DNA from: Spirochaetales bacterium
GTDB taxonomy: Bacteria > Spirochaetota > Spirochaetia > Treponematales > Treponemataceae
Length of the DNA stretch: 64,000 nt
Assembly: GCA_003246765.1 (NCBI GenBank)
Contig: QKDA01000013.1
Span: 1 to 64,000 of the forward strand
Direction of reading: 5' to 3'
The notes below the pieces were generated by a model, which saw only the letters and a program-made list of their open reading frames with translations, ran no database searches and was not told the origin of the DNA. Made by a program: the position numbers and the translations under genes. Shown here in pieces: positions 1 through 8,432 of this stretch. How positions within the stretch are numbered: the first letter of the stretch is position 1; each line of letters starts with the position of its first letter.

Positions 1-14
1 GTAAGGAGCGCAAC

Positions 15-830
15 ATGGTACGAGGATGGTACACCGGCGCCAGCGGCATGAACGCCCAGCAAGCCCGGCTCGACGCTATATCGAACAACCTGGCCAACGT
101 GGATACCGCAAGCTACAAGCGGGATATCACGGTGAGCAAGAATTTCCCCGAACTCCTTCTCAGGCGGATGGACGACGACGGCGTGTATAAAACGCCCTTC
201 GGATCCGCCGACGTCGCCCCGATCATCGGCAAGATCGGCCTCGGGGTGGAACTCAACGAGCTATTTACGGATTTTGCCCAGGGATCCTTCAAGCCCACGG
301 GAAGCGACAGCGACATGGCCCTCGAAGGGAAGGGCTTCTTCACGGTGGAAACCCCCTACGGCGAGCGCTACACCCGGAACGGAAATTTTACCGTCGGCGT
401 CGAGGGATACCTCGAGACCAAGGAAGGCTACCCGGTACTCGGCGAAAACGGCCGGCTTTACTTGCAGGACACAAAGTTCACGATCAACAAAAACGGGGAG
501 GTATGGGTACGTCCCATTTCCAACACCGACGCCGATCCTGTCCTTCTAGACCGGGTTAAGCTCGTGACCTTCGAAAACGACCGGTATATCTCCAAGCAGG
601 GCTCCAGCCTTTATAAGGACACCCCCGTCTCGGGTCCCGCCCTGAGCGCGGAAGGCCCGGACCGGCCCGTGATCGTGCAGGGTTTCATGGAAGCCTCCAA
701 CGTGAACGTAGTGAACGAGATGGTTCAGATGATCGAGGTCAACCGGGCCTACGAGGCGAACCAAAAGTCGATCCAGAGCGAGGACACCATGATGCAGAAG
801 CTCTGGGGCGAAACGGTACGGCTAAAATAA
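15..830 (+). CDS. flgF: Flagellar basal-body rod protein FlgF
   Basis: Proximal-rod protein of the flagellar basal body, 271 aa, exported by the flagellar type III apparatus. The N-terminus carries the rod/hook family signature (GASGMNAQQARLDAISNNLANV, here split by no gap, around residues 8-29) and the C-terminus ends in the conserved helix with ASNVNVVNEMVQMIEVNRAYE near residues 225-245. It is shorter than hook protein FlgE and pairs with the FlgG gene 24 bases downstream, which is why I call it FlgF rather than a second FlgG. AAGGAG at 3-8 sets the ATG at 15. Spirochaete flagella are periplasmic, so it acts inside the periplasm. Confidence that it is a rod protein is very high, FlgF specifically somewhat lower. 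Confidence 0.93.
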   Translation: MVRGWYTGASGMNAQQARLDAISNNLANVDTASYKRDITVSKNFPELLLRRMDDDGVYKTPFGSADVAPIIGKIGLGVELNELFTDFAQGSFKPTGSDSDMALEGKGFFTVETPYGERYTRNGNFTVGVEGYLETKEGYPVLGENGRLYLQDTKFTINKNGEVWVRPISNTDADPVLLDRVKLVTFENDRYISKQGSSLYKDTPVSGPALSAEGPDRPVIVQGFMEASNVNVVNEMVQMIEVNRAYEANQKSIQSEDTMMQKLWGETVRLK

Positions 831-854
831 GGGGCTTTCCCCAAGGAGCAATGA

Positions 855-1649
855 ATGGTTAGGAGCCTTTGGACAGCGGCCACCGGGATGAACGGCCAGC
901 AGGCGAACATCGACACCGTGGCGAACAATCTCGCGAACGTTAACACCACGGGGTTCAAGAAGCAGCGCACCGAATTCGAGGACCTTCTCTACCAGACCGT
1001 GCGTACCGCGGGCACTCCCGCCACGGAGGACACCATAACCCCCGTAGGCGTCCAGATGGGGCACGGCGTCAAGGTCGCCTCCACCCTCCGAATGTTCGAC
1101 CAGGGATCCCTTCAGAACTCCGGCAACGTCACGGACGTGGCCATACAGGGGGAGGGTTTTTTCAGGGTGCTCCAGTACGACGGTTCCTACGCCTACTCCC
1201 GGGACGGATCCTTTAAGATCGACGCGGACCGCCAGTTGGTGACCTCCAACGGGCTGAAGGTCCTCCCGGAGATCGTGTTCCCCGAAGGCTACCGCCAGGA
1301 TACCGTGAACATAAGCCAGGACGGCCGGGTTACCGTAAGGGTAGGGGACCTTGACGATCCCGTCCAGGTGGGTCAGGTCGAGCTGTACCGTTTCCAGAAT
1401 CCCGCGGGACTCTCGGCCCAGGGAGAGAACCTTTACAAGCAAACCCCGGCTTCGGGAGAATCCATTCCCGGGCGACCCGGTTTCAACGGTTTCGGAAAGG
1501 CAATCCACAAATTCCTGGAAATGTCCAACGTTTCCACCGTCAGCGAGATGGTGAACATGATCGTCGCCCAGAGGGCCTACGAGTTCAACTCGAAGGCTAT
1601 CCAGACCAGCGACAACATGCTTCAGACCGCCGCGTCCCTGAAGCGCTAA
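855..1649 (+). CDS. flgG: Flagellar distal rod protein FlgG
   Basis: Distal-rod protein of the flagellar basal body, 264 aa, the normal FlgG length. The N-terminus has SLWTAATGMNGQQANIDTV followed by NNLANVNTTGFKK, and the C-terminus has EMSNVSTVSEMVNMI and AQRAYEFNSKAIQTSDNML, both typical of FlgG. AAGGAG at 843-848 precedes the ATG at 855; another ATG at 851 is out of frame. The gene follows flgF and precedes the rod-binding gene, an order common in spirochaetes. Transcription probably comes from upstream of the window. Confidence 0.96.
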   Translation: MVRSLWTAATGMNGQQANIDTVANNLANVNTTGFKKQRTEFEDLLYQTVRTAGTPATEDTITPVGVQMGHGVKVASTLRMFDQGSLQNSGNVTDVAIQGEGFFRVLQYDGSYAYSRDGSFKIDADRQLVTSNGLKVLPEIVFPEGYRQDTVNISQDGRVTVRVGDLDDPVQVGQVELYRFQNPAGLSAQGENLYKQTPASGESIPGRPGFNGFGKAIHKFLEMSNVSTVSEMVNMIVAQRAYEFNSKAIQTSDNMLQTAASLKR

Positions 1650-1664
1650 GGGAGAGATTGAGAG

Positions 1665-2180
1665 ATGAACGCCGCTGCTTCAATAACCTACGGATTCTCC
1701 AACCTCGCGGGCACCGGCTCGATGCTGGCGGAAAACGCCAAGGCCAGGGAAACGGAGAGAAGGTTTTCCGCCCTCATCGACGGCGTTTCCGCCGGCATGG
1801 ACAGGGATTCGGGCGTCCAGGAGTCAGCGGCATTAAGCTCACGGCTCCAGGGGGATTATATCGGATCCCTCGCGCCGGAATCCGCCAATCCCGCGGACAA
1901 AAGCGCCCCCCTTACCGGGGCGGCGGCAAACGCCGGACAGCAGGGAACCGTGGATAAAACCAGCAAGCTCTACGAGCAGTCCCTGGAGCTCGAATCCCTG
2001 GTGGTCAAGATCATGCTCGATTCCATGAAGGGCACCATCGTAAAAAGCGGCATGGGCGGCAACACGGGTTTCGCCGCGAAGATGTACGAGGACATGCTCT
2101 ACGACCAGCTTGCTCGGGACATGACCAAGAACTCTGGATTCGGCCTAGCGGACCAGATCTATTTACAGCTGAACAAGTAA
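1665..2180 (+). CDS. FlgJ-like rod-binding protein, N-terminal domain only
   Basis: 171 aa protein with a rod-binding (FlgJ N-terminal) domain in its second half: KLYEQSLELESLVVKIMLDSMKGT and then GFAAKMYEDMLYDQLARDM near residues 102-155, ending in a short tail. The first 90 residues are low in recognisable structure. The muramidase domain present in enterobacterial FlgJ is absent, which is the common state in spirochaetes, so it should act as a rod cap or scaffold and not cut peptidoglycan. GGGAGAGATTGAGAG precedes the ATG at 1665, 15 bases after flgG. Confidence 0.85.
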   Translation: MNAAASITYGFSNLAGTGSMLAENAKARETERRFSALIDGVSAGMDRDSGVQESAALSSRLQGDYIGSLAPESANPADKSAPLTGAAANAGQQGTVDKTSKLYEQSLELESLVVKIMLDSMKGTIVKSGMGGNTGFAAKMYEDMLYDQLARDMTKNSGFGLADQIYLQLNK

Positions 2181-2193
2181 GCCCCCGCCCAAC

Positions 2194-2222
2194 TGGAACA
2201 AACCGGCGGTTCATGCTATAAT
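2194..2222 (+). promoter_or_regulatory. Extended -10 promoter for the hexokinase operon
   Basis: TATAAT at 2217-2222 preceded by TGC, giving an extended -10 element; a weak -35 TGGAAC lies at 2194-2199 with a 17-base spacer. The start would fall near 2229, leaving a short leader with AGAGGT ahead of the ATG at 2256. It separates the flagellar genes from the housekeeping run. Confidence 0.65.
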
Positions 2223-2255
2223 CCTCGGGTAATCCATACCGAAAAGAGGTGTTTC

Positions 2256-3590
2256 ATGAATCCCAAGCATGCCGTCAACGCGTTCCTCGGACGCAATGAC
2301 TTTTCCGTCGGCGGACCCGACGTCAATGCCGTCATCGAGACCATGATGTTCGACATCGAGGAGGGTCTTCTCAGGGATCCCTCCAATCCCCCCGGGGACG
2401 GCCCCTCGCTTGACATGATTCCCACCTGGGCGGTTCCCCCGGAAACCTCTCCCCGGAACAAGAAGGTCATCGTAATCGACGCCGGGGGCACCAATTTCCG
2501 CTCCTGCCTGGTTACCTTTGACGAAAACGGGCGTCCCGAGATCAGCGACATGGAAAAAACCGCCATGCCCGCCACGGACAGGGAATACTCCAAAAAGGAA
2601 TTTTTCGAGACCATCGCGTCCTTCCTGGACCATCTCAAGAACAAGGCGGACCGCATCGGATTCTGCTTTTCCTACGCCATGACCATAACCCCCGAGGGAG
2701 ACGGAAAGGTCATCCAGTTTTCCAAGGAAATCAAGGCTAAAGAAGTAATCGGTTCCCTGGTGGGCGCGAGCCTTTCGGACGCCCTGGTGGCCCGGGGGTG
2801 GAAACGCCCCGAGAAGGTCGTGCTCCTCAACGACACCACCGCCGCCCTTTTGGCGGGGGCCTCCGCCGCTACCGGCGGAAAGGCGTACGACTCTTACGTA
2901 GGCTTCATTCTTGGAACGGGCATGAACGCCGCCTACATCGAATACGCCGAGATAGCCAAAATCGCCGCCTCGGGCGCAAAGGTGCCGGACCACCAGATCG
3001 TGGTGTGCGAATCGGGCAAGTGCAACAAGATTCCCCGCAGCTCCTTCGACATTTCCCTCGATTCCACCACCAATTCCCCGGGGCTCTACGGCTACGAGAA
3101 GATGTGCTCCGGCGCGTACCTCGGCCCCCTGGGAAAGCTTGCCTTGGTGAGGGCAGCCTCGGTGGGCCTTTTTTCCAAGCCCGTGGCGGAAAAGCTCGCG
3201 AAACTCGAGTCCCTGGAGCTTAAGGACATGGACCAGTTCTTCTACGGCCCTTACAGGACGGACACGAAACTCGGCGCCCTTCTCGTTCAGGGAACCGAAG
3301 GGGACCGGGAAATTCTCTTCCGCATTCTGGACGCCTTCGTGGAGCGTTCCGCCCGTCTCGCAGCGGCGAATATCGCCGCGGTCATCGTTAAGAGCGGGAA
3401 GGGCAAAAACCCCGCCCGCCCCGTGAGCGTGCTTTGCGAGGGGACCACCTTCCTTCGAACCCACAACCTTCGGGACCGAGTTACGGGCTATCTCAATGAG
3501 GTACTTACCGAGCAGCGCGGTATCTATTACGAGATCGTAACGATGGACAACGCGGTTACCCTCGGCTCCGCCGTGGCGGGCTTGATCTAG
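2256..3590 (+). CDS. Hexokinase
   Basis: ATP-dependent hexose kinase, cytoplasmic, first step of glycolysis, 444 aa. The actin-like ATPase fold is shown by the phosphate-1 motif DAGGTNFR near residues 75-82, the sugar-binding/catalytic segment LLNDTTAALLAG near 189-200 with the likely catalytic Asp, and phosphate-2 GTGMNAAY near 220-227. A closing GSAVAGLI segment suits the adenosine motif. The length and eukaryote-like hexokinase motifs match treponemal hexokinases and differ from short bacterial ROK glucokinases. It is first in a run of plus-strand genes with its own promoter; the PilZ gene begins 9 bases after the stop. Confidence 0.92.
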   Translation: MNPKHAVNAFLGRNDFSVGGPDVNAVIETMMFDIEEGLLRDPSNPPGDGPSLDMIPTWAVPPETSPRNKKVIVIDAGGTNFRSCLVTFDENGRPEISDMEKTAMPATDREYSKKEFFETIASFLDHLKNKADRIGFCFSYAMTITPEGDGKVIQFSKEIKAKEVIGSLVGASLSDALVARGWKRPEKVVLLNDTTAALLAGASAATGGKAYDSYVGFILGTGMNAAYIEYAEIAKIAASGAKVPDHQIVVCESGKCNKIPRSSFDISLDSTTNSPGLYGYEKMCSGAYLGPLGKLALVRAASVGLFSKPVAEKLAKLESLELKDMDQFFYGPYRTDTKLGALLVQGTEGDREILFRILDAFVERSARLAAANIAAVIVKSGKGKNPARPVSVLCEGTTFLRTHNLRDRVTGYLNEVLTEQRGIYYEIVTMDNAVTLGSAVAGLI

Positions 3591-3598
3591 GATAGACA

Positions 3599-4768
3599 AT
3601 GCCGTACCTGGCCCTTTTCCTCATCGCGATCCCGCTTTTGCTCCTCATGGCGCTCATGCTTACCGATCGCGGGAGGAAGGTCCGGGAATATCTCAAGTTC
3701 ATCACCACAGGCCTCGATTCGGGCTTTTCCCTGCCCCAGATCCTTTTTCTCGGCAAGGTGGGCCGCACCGCTTCCCTCGAGGACGTGAGCTCCCTCTTTT
3801 GGTCCGTATCTTCCCTGGACTCCTGCATCGCCCAGATCGTCCAGATCGCCAAGAGCACGGGCACGGAGAACGAGGAAGGAAACCAAAAGATCCTCACCAA
3901 GCTCTACGATTACCGAACCAAGATCGAGCTTGAGCAATCCCAAAAAAAACACGGTCTCGATTCCACCCGGGACATATCGGCGGGACAAAGAATCCGCATA
4001 CTCCTTCGGGGTACGGGCCTTTTTACCTCCAAGGTTATCCGCGTCGGACCCAGGCATCTGGTTATCGAGTACCCCCTCGGGGGAAGCAAGGTTCCCGGAA
4101 CCTCCGTGGACTGGGTCAACAAGAAGATATCCGTATACTTTTGGCGTCACGACGACGCGGGCTACGTCTTCGATACCGCCGTGGTGCCCGATCCTACGGG
4201 CTCCGGCACCGCCACCCTCTATCTAGCCCATTCCTACATGCTCATCCGCTCCCAAAAGAGGCGTTCCATCCGGGTTAAATGCTCTATTTACGCCCAGCTC
4301 TATCTCTTCAGGCCCGGGGAGGTGCTTGACAGCGCCCTGGAACCAGAACCCGGCATGAAGTGCCTGCTGGAGGACCTGTCCGAAGACGGCGCCATGATCC
4401 TGATCGGGGGAAAGGCCGAAAAGGCCATGCGCCTCAAGCTCCAGTTCATGCTCAGGGACGTTCTCATCGTCATGTGCGGCATCATCCGGGGGGTGGATTA
4501 CAACCGGGACACGAACCAGTCCCGTATCCACTTCGAGAGCGAGGAACTGAATCCCCGGATGAGGAACGCCGTACTCACCTTCGTGTACAACGTGCTCCCG
4601 GAAGAGGAAAAGGACGAGCTTGACGCCATAAGGCTCACCGAAGAGGACGGCCTCGCGGAAGCGGAACCCGCGGACGACGCCGAAACTTCCACGAACCGAC
4701 GCGATGCCGGGACCGACACCATGGACCGGCTACCTGATCTGCCTGATTTCGCGGAGAACGCTCCGTGA
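3599..4768 (+). CDS. Membrane-anchored PilZ (cyclic-di-GMP receptor) protein
   Basis: 389 aa. One N-terminal membrane helix (residues about 3-21) is followed by a cytoplasmic region with a PilZ domain in the second half. The two c-di-GMP contacts are present: RRSIR near residues 220-225 (RxxxR) and DLSEDG near 259-264 (D/NxSxxG). The region before the PilZ domain resembles the beta-rich YcgR-type N-domain found in spirochaete PilZ proteins. The C-terminal 40 residues are acidic and probably disordered. A role in motility or envelope control by c-di-GMP is inferred from the family. Its TGA stop (4766-4768) lies inside a perfect hairpin, see the separate entry. Confidence 0.85.
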   Translation: MPYLALFLIAIPLLLLMALMLTDRGRKVREYLKFITTGLDSGFSLPQILFLGKVGRTASLEDVSSLFWSVSSLDSCIAQIVQIAKSTGTENEEGNQKILTKLYDYRTKIELEQSQKKHGLDSTRDISAGQRIRILLRGTGLFTSKVIRVGPRHLVIEYPLGGSKVPGTSVDWVNKKISVYFWRHDDAGYVFDTAVVPDPTGSGTATLYLAHSYMLIRSQKRRSIRVKCSIYAQLYLFRPGEVLDSALEPEPGMKCLLEDLSEDGAMILIGGKAEKAMRLKLQFMLRDVLIVMCGIIRGVDYNRDTNQSRIHFESEELNPRMRNAVLTFVYNVLPEEEKDELDAIRLTEEDGLAEAEPADDAETSTNRRDAGTDTMDRLPDLPDFAENAP

Positions 4769-4800
4769 CGGAGCATTCTCCGTCACGGAGTTAACTCCGC
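4751..4800 (+). repeat. Nested inverted repeat spanning the PilZ stop codon
   Basis: Arms of 13 bases at 4761-4773 and 4778-4790 are perfectly complementary with a CATT loop, and an outer pair GCGGAG (4751-4756) / CTCCGC (4795-4800) extends the stem past an internal loop. Each 13-base arm is itself nearly palindromic (CTCCG-TGA-CGGAG). No T-run follows, so it is not a standard terminator. The Shine-Dalgarno of the next gene starts a few bases later. Confidence 0.8.
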
Positions 4801-4820
4801 AAGCCTGAGGAGGATATCCC

Positions 4821-6014
4821 ATGCAACGAAACTACCGCCGCCTATCCGCTGCCCTGCTTTGCCTGGCCCTTCTGGTCCCCCTCGGGGCTCAGTCCCCGGA
4901 TCCGGTGATTCTTTCGTACCAGAGGAATTTCGTCCGGGCCAGCATAAGCACCAAGATCGAGCTTCTCGGGGACTCTACCCGCATCACAACCATCGACATG
5001 ACCCCCCTTTTCGCCGATGCCCTCGATTTTGTCCTTCAGTACCGGCCCGTATTGGGCAACGACAGCCAGCTCATCGACCTTGCGGCGGCGGCGGCCTTAA
5101 AATGCTCCCAATGGAGGGACGCTACAATCCTGCCGCGGGTTATCCGAACCTTTACGGAATTTCAGGATCCCCGGGTACGGGCGGCCTGCCTCGACGCGTT
5201 CTCCGTGCTGGCTCCCGGAAACGAATCCCACATAGCCGACATGAACGCGTGGCTTGAAGCCCAGCTCGGGACCCCGCCCGGTACCAGGGCGCTTACCGAT
5301 ACCCTGGTCGCCTGCGCAGCGGCTCTGGGAAAGATCGGCGATTCATCCTCCTTCCCCGTCCTCTTCAGGACAGCCACCTCGAATCTGGATTCCGCCCTGA
5401 CTCAAAGCGCCAAAAAAGCGCTCAACTCGATTTCCTCTGGATATACAGAACAAATTCTGGCCATTTTCTCCGCTGGAAAGCTACAACCTTCGTACGCTGC
5501 CTTCGCCTTTTCCCGGGAACGGTCGGACCTTCCCACGGAAAGCAGGGGTAAGATCGCCCAGGCCGCGTTCTCCCTGTCCCTCTCGCTTTCCCCGTCAGCG
5601 ACTGGTGGAGACGCCTCCCTGAACGCGAAGCTGCTTTCGGAGTCCCTTCAGGCGATCACCGAGTTGTCCTGGTCCCCATCGTCGGCGGAGCTGGTCAAGT
5701 ACTTCTACCAGATTCAGGGGGATTACAAGAACGGAACCGGGGACTCTTCCTCCCTAATCCCGGTGGTGCGGGCCTTGGGTTCCATGGGAACCACCGAGGC
5801 CGCCCAGGGGCTTTCGATATTCCTGGGGCTCCTCAATTCCGAGACGGAGCAGAAGAAAACCTATAACGAGCAGTTGATGCTCGCCGTTATCCAGTCGCTG
5901 GGAGACCTTGGAGACAAGACGGCTTTTGACTATCTCCTGTACGTTGGCTATCTGGATTATCCCGAAACCGTTAAAAAGGCCTCTCGCGACGCGCTCGCGA
6001 GGCTTCAGTGGTAG
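4821..6014 (+). CDS. Secreted HEAT-repeat protein of unknown function
   Basis: 397 aa with a clear signal peptide (hydrophobic LSAALLCLALLVPLGA, cleavage likely after LGAQ near residue 24). The mature part is helical with HEAT-like repeats, for example VRAACLDAFSVLAPG, ACAAALGKIGDSSSFPVLFR and AVIQSLGDLGDKTAFDYLLYVGY. HEAT proteins act as protein-binding scaffolds; no catalytic motif is visible. GAGGAGG at 4807-4813 sets the ATG at 4821. The last codons overlap the GTG start of the ComEC-like gene. A periplasmic scaffold role is an inference. Confidence 0.75.
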   Translation: MQRNYRRLSAALLCLALLVPLGAQSPDPVILSYQRNFVRASISTKIELLGDSTRITTIDMTPLFADALDFVLQYRPVLGNDSQLIDLAAAAALKCSQWRDATILPRVIRTFTEFQDPRVRAACLDAFSVLAPGNESHIADMNAWLEAQLGTPPGTRALTDTLVACAAALGKIGDSSSFPVLFRTATSNLDSALTQSAKKALNSISSGYTEQILAIFSAGKLQPSYAAFAFSRERSDLPTESRGKIAQAAFSLSLSLSPSATGGDASLNAKLLSESLQAITELSWSPSSAELVKYFYQIQGDYKNGTGDSSSLIPVVRALGSMGTTEAAQGLSIFLGLLNSETEQKKTYNEQLMLAVIQSLGDLGDKTAFDYLLYVGYLDYPETVKKASRDALARLQW

Positions 6015-7564
6015 AAACGACAGAAACAGGCTTACTCGGTTTATCGACGATTATGTGCGCCGCCGCCTTCGGCGCCTTTGCCCTTCTTTCACTCTTCCCC
6101 GAACCCGGCGCCGCCGCTTTCCTCCTGGCGTGTTCTCTCGCGGCGGCGGGCCTTCTCGCGGCCCTGTCCTCCCTGGAAGGGGCGACGCATCCCTCCTTCC
6201 GGGATGGAAGACCCCTGCGCAGATGGGCTATGCTGTTTATCCTTGGGATTCTCTCAGGTGCCTCCGCCTTTCTTACTTGGAACGCGGATCGATCCCCCCT
6301 CAGAACCCTGGCAGATAAGGGCCGCGCCGTAACTTTGGAGGGATTCCTTCTGGAGGATCCCCTTCCCGCCGCTGGGGAGCGTCACCGGTTCCTTCTCGAC
6401 TCTGCCCGAGTCGTCGATCGGGACGGAGCCATCTTCTCTGCCCGCGGCAAGGTTACGGTGCTGATTCCCAGCGCGGAGGCCCTGAAAAATCTCCCCGGAA
6501 GGGAAACCGCCGGGGACGGGGCCGTTCTCGGCTCGGGCCGGAAGGTTTCCCTCACGGGAGCCTTTATCCCCGGCGATACCGGCACTAACGACCGTTTTGC
6601 AGCCCGGACCGTAACGGTCATGCAGGAACCGGATGGGGCAGGAGGCAGTTCAAGAATTGCGATGCGCTCCGCCCTTGCCAAGGTCCTCCTGCGGCGAAAG
6701 GGCACGGGGGGGCTCCTTATGGCCCTGCTCTCGGGAAACAGGGAATACCTTGATCCTGAACTCGAGCTTTCCTTCAGGAAGGCGGGATTATCCCACGTGC
6801 TTGCCCTCTCGGGAATGCATTTGGGTATTATAGCCCTCATCGTGCTGCGATGCGGGCGTAAAATCGGGGGGCTCCGTTTTTCCGTCAGGCTTTCCCTGGG
6901 GGCCATGCTTTTTTTCGTGTGGTTTGCGGGGCCCACGCCGTCGCTGCTTCGGGCCCTGGTCATGGCGGCGATCCTATTCCTAACGAAGCGACTGGGACTC
7001 GCCGGAAGGGGAGTCCCGGTGCTCTGCCTTTCCGCAGTCTTACAGCTACTGTTTCGGCCCGCCGACGCGGTTTCACCGGCCTTCATTCTCTCCTATACCG
7101 CCCTAGGAGGCATTCTCCTCTTTTCGCCGCCCCTAACGGGACTTGCCGAAAGCGTGATGCACCGGCGGCTGGCATCACCCCTCGCGGCGTCTCTTGCTGC
7201 CCAAGGGGCAACCTGCGGGTACACCGCGGCGGTATTCGGCACCTTCGTTCCCTTCGCGCCCCTAGCGGCCCTTTTGGCGGGCCCCCTGGCAACCCTCTTT
7301 TTGACTTCCGGCATTCTTTGGCTCGGCCTTTACCTTTTATCCCCGAACCTGGCGCTGCTTCTGTCGCCCTTACTGGACATTCAATACGTTATTCTGGAAA
7401 AGCTCGTGTCGGCTTTTGCCTCCCTGCCCGCGGCGGCCGTACGGGACTTGCCCGCGGCTCTTCTCATAGGTATAATCGCCTGTACGGCATTGCTTTCGGC
7501 GCGTGCCGCACACAACGCACTTCTCCAGCGGAGGTCGCCCGATGCCGGTTTTACCGGATTATGA
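6008..7564 (+). CDS. ComEC/Rec2-family membrane protein without metallo-beta-lactamase domain
   Basis: 518 aa polytopic inner-membrane protein. The competence domain is recognised by GLSHVLALSGMHLGI near residues 259-273 and by hydrophobic helices from there to about residue 500. The N-terminal part has three membrane helices followed by a soluble beta-rich (DUF4131-type) region. Full ComEC proteins are usually longer and carry a C-terminal metallo-beta-lactamase domain; here translation ends after the membrane part. In competent bacteria ComEC forms the channel for incoming DNA. The GTG start at 6008 overlaps the previous gene by 7 bases; an internal ATG at 6053 is an alternative. Confidence 0.85.
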   Translation: MVETTETGLLGLSTIMCAAAFGAFALLSLFPEPGAAAFLLACSLAAAGLLAALSSLEGATHPSFRDGRPLRRWAMLFILGILSGASAFLTWNADRSPLRTLADKGRAVTLEGFLLEDPLPAAGERHRFLLDSARVVDRDGAIFSARGKVTVLIPSAEALKNLPGRETAGDGAVLGSGRKVSLTGAFIPGDTGTNDRFAARTVTVMQEPDGAGGSSRIAMRSALAKVLLRRKGTGGLLMALLSGNREYLDPELELSFRKAGLSHVLALSGMHLGIIALIVLRCGRKIGGLRFSVRLSLGAMLFFVWFAGPTPSLLRALVMAAILFLTKRLGLAGRGVPVLCLSAVLQLLFRPADAVSPAFILSYTALGGILLFSPPLTGLAESVMHRRLASPLAASLAAQGATCGYTAAVFGTFVPFAPLAALLAGPLATLFLTSGILWLGLYLLSPNLALLLSPLLDIQYVILEKLVSAFASLPAAAVRDLPAALLIGIIACTALLSARAAHNALLQRRSPDAGFTGL

Positions 7565-8432
7565 TTCCCCCACAGCCCTCAAACAGTTTCTCGATGACCG
7601 AGGCATGGCCATGCAAAAGAAGTTCGGACAGAATTTCATGGTCAACCGCGCCCACCGTCACCGACTCGTGGACGCTCTCAAGATCGAGGGCGGCGCGAAG
7701 GTATGGGAAATAGGCCCGGGACTCGGGGCCATGACCGCCGATATTCTCGACCGAGGGGCGGAACTGACGGCTTTCGAGATCGACCGCGGCTTCGCTGAAG
7801 TACTCCGGGACGGCTTCGGCGGCAATCCGCGTTTTCGCCTCATCGAGGGGGACGTCCTCAAAACATGGCCCGCCGAGGCGGATCGCAGCCATCCTTCAAG
7901 GCTCTTCGGAAACCTGCCCTACAACATTGCGGCGACCATCATAGCGGACACCATATCCAGGGAAATCCGCTTTGACCGTGTCGTCATCACCGTGCAAAAG
8001 GAAGTGGCCCTCCGCATGGGAGCCCGGCCTTCCACGGAGGACTATTCCTCCTTCTCCGTCCTTTGCCAGTGGGCCTATCGGGTGACCCAGCTCATGGATC
8101 TCGCTCCGGGCTCCTTTTGGCCGAGGCCCAACGTAGTGTCCAAAGCGGTGGCCATGGACCGAAGGGAGGACTGGCCCCGGTGCGAGTCGCCGGCCCTCTT
8201 CATGTCCCTCCTGCGGGCCCTTTTTTCATCCCGCCGGAAGACCATAAAGAACAACCTTCTGCCCTGGCTCAAGACAGGAAACCGCCTTGACGCCGACGCC
8301 GTGGGGGAACGCGTTATGGAAGAGGCCCTAGAGCGATCGGGCATCGATCCCCTTCGCCGTGCCGAAACCCTCGAGGTGGAGGATTTTCTCCGGTTCTCCG
8401 ACGCGTTGTTGGAGGCGGGGGTTCGCCCGTGA
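7542..8432 (+). CDS. rsmA: 16S rRNA dimethyladenosine transferase RsmA (KsgA)
   Basis: Methylates the two adjacent adenines in the 3' hairpin of 16S rRNA using S-adenosylmethionine. 296 aa. QKKFGQNFMVNR near residues 20-31 is the family start, EIGPGLG near 56-62 is the SAM-binding motif I, and NLPYNIA near 123-129 is the catalytic motif IV. I chose the ATG at 7542 because GCGGAGG sits at 7528-7534; an in-frame GTG at 7503 would need a long overlap with the ComEC-like gene and adds no family sequence. Its TGA overlaps the GTG of the next gene. Confidence 0.95.
   Translation: MPVLPDYDSPTALKQFLDDRGMAMQKKFGQNFMVNRAHRHRLVDALKIEGGAKVWEIGPGLGAMTADILDRGAELTAFEIDRGFAEVLRDGFGGNPRFRLIEGDVLKTWPAEADRSHPSRLFGNLPYNIAATIIADTISREIRFDRVVITVQKEVALRMGARPSTEDYSSFSVLCQWAYRVTQLMDLAPGSFWPRPNVVSKAVAMDRREDWPRCESPALFMSLLRALFSSRRKTIKNNLLPWLKTGNRLDADAVGERVMEEALERSGIDPLRRAETLEVEDFLRFSDALLEAGVRP

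Noticed and set aside
2211..3599. Long minus-strand ORF opposite the hexokinase gene
   Set aside because: It mirrors hexokinase, has no recognisable family and is explained by GC-rich codon bias.
7503..7541. Upstream GTG start for rsmA
   Set aside because: The ATG at 7542 has a strong Shine-Dalgarno and the usual family start.
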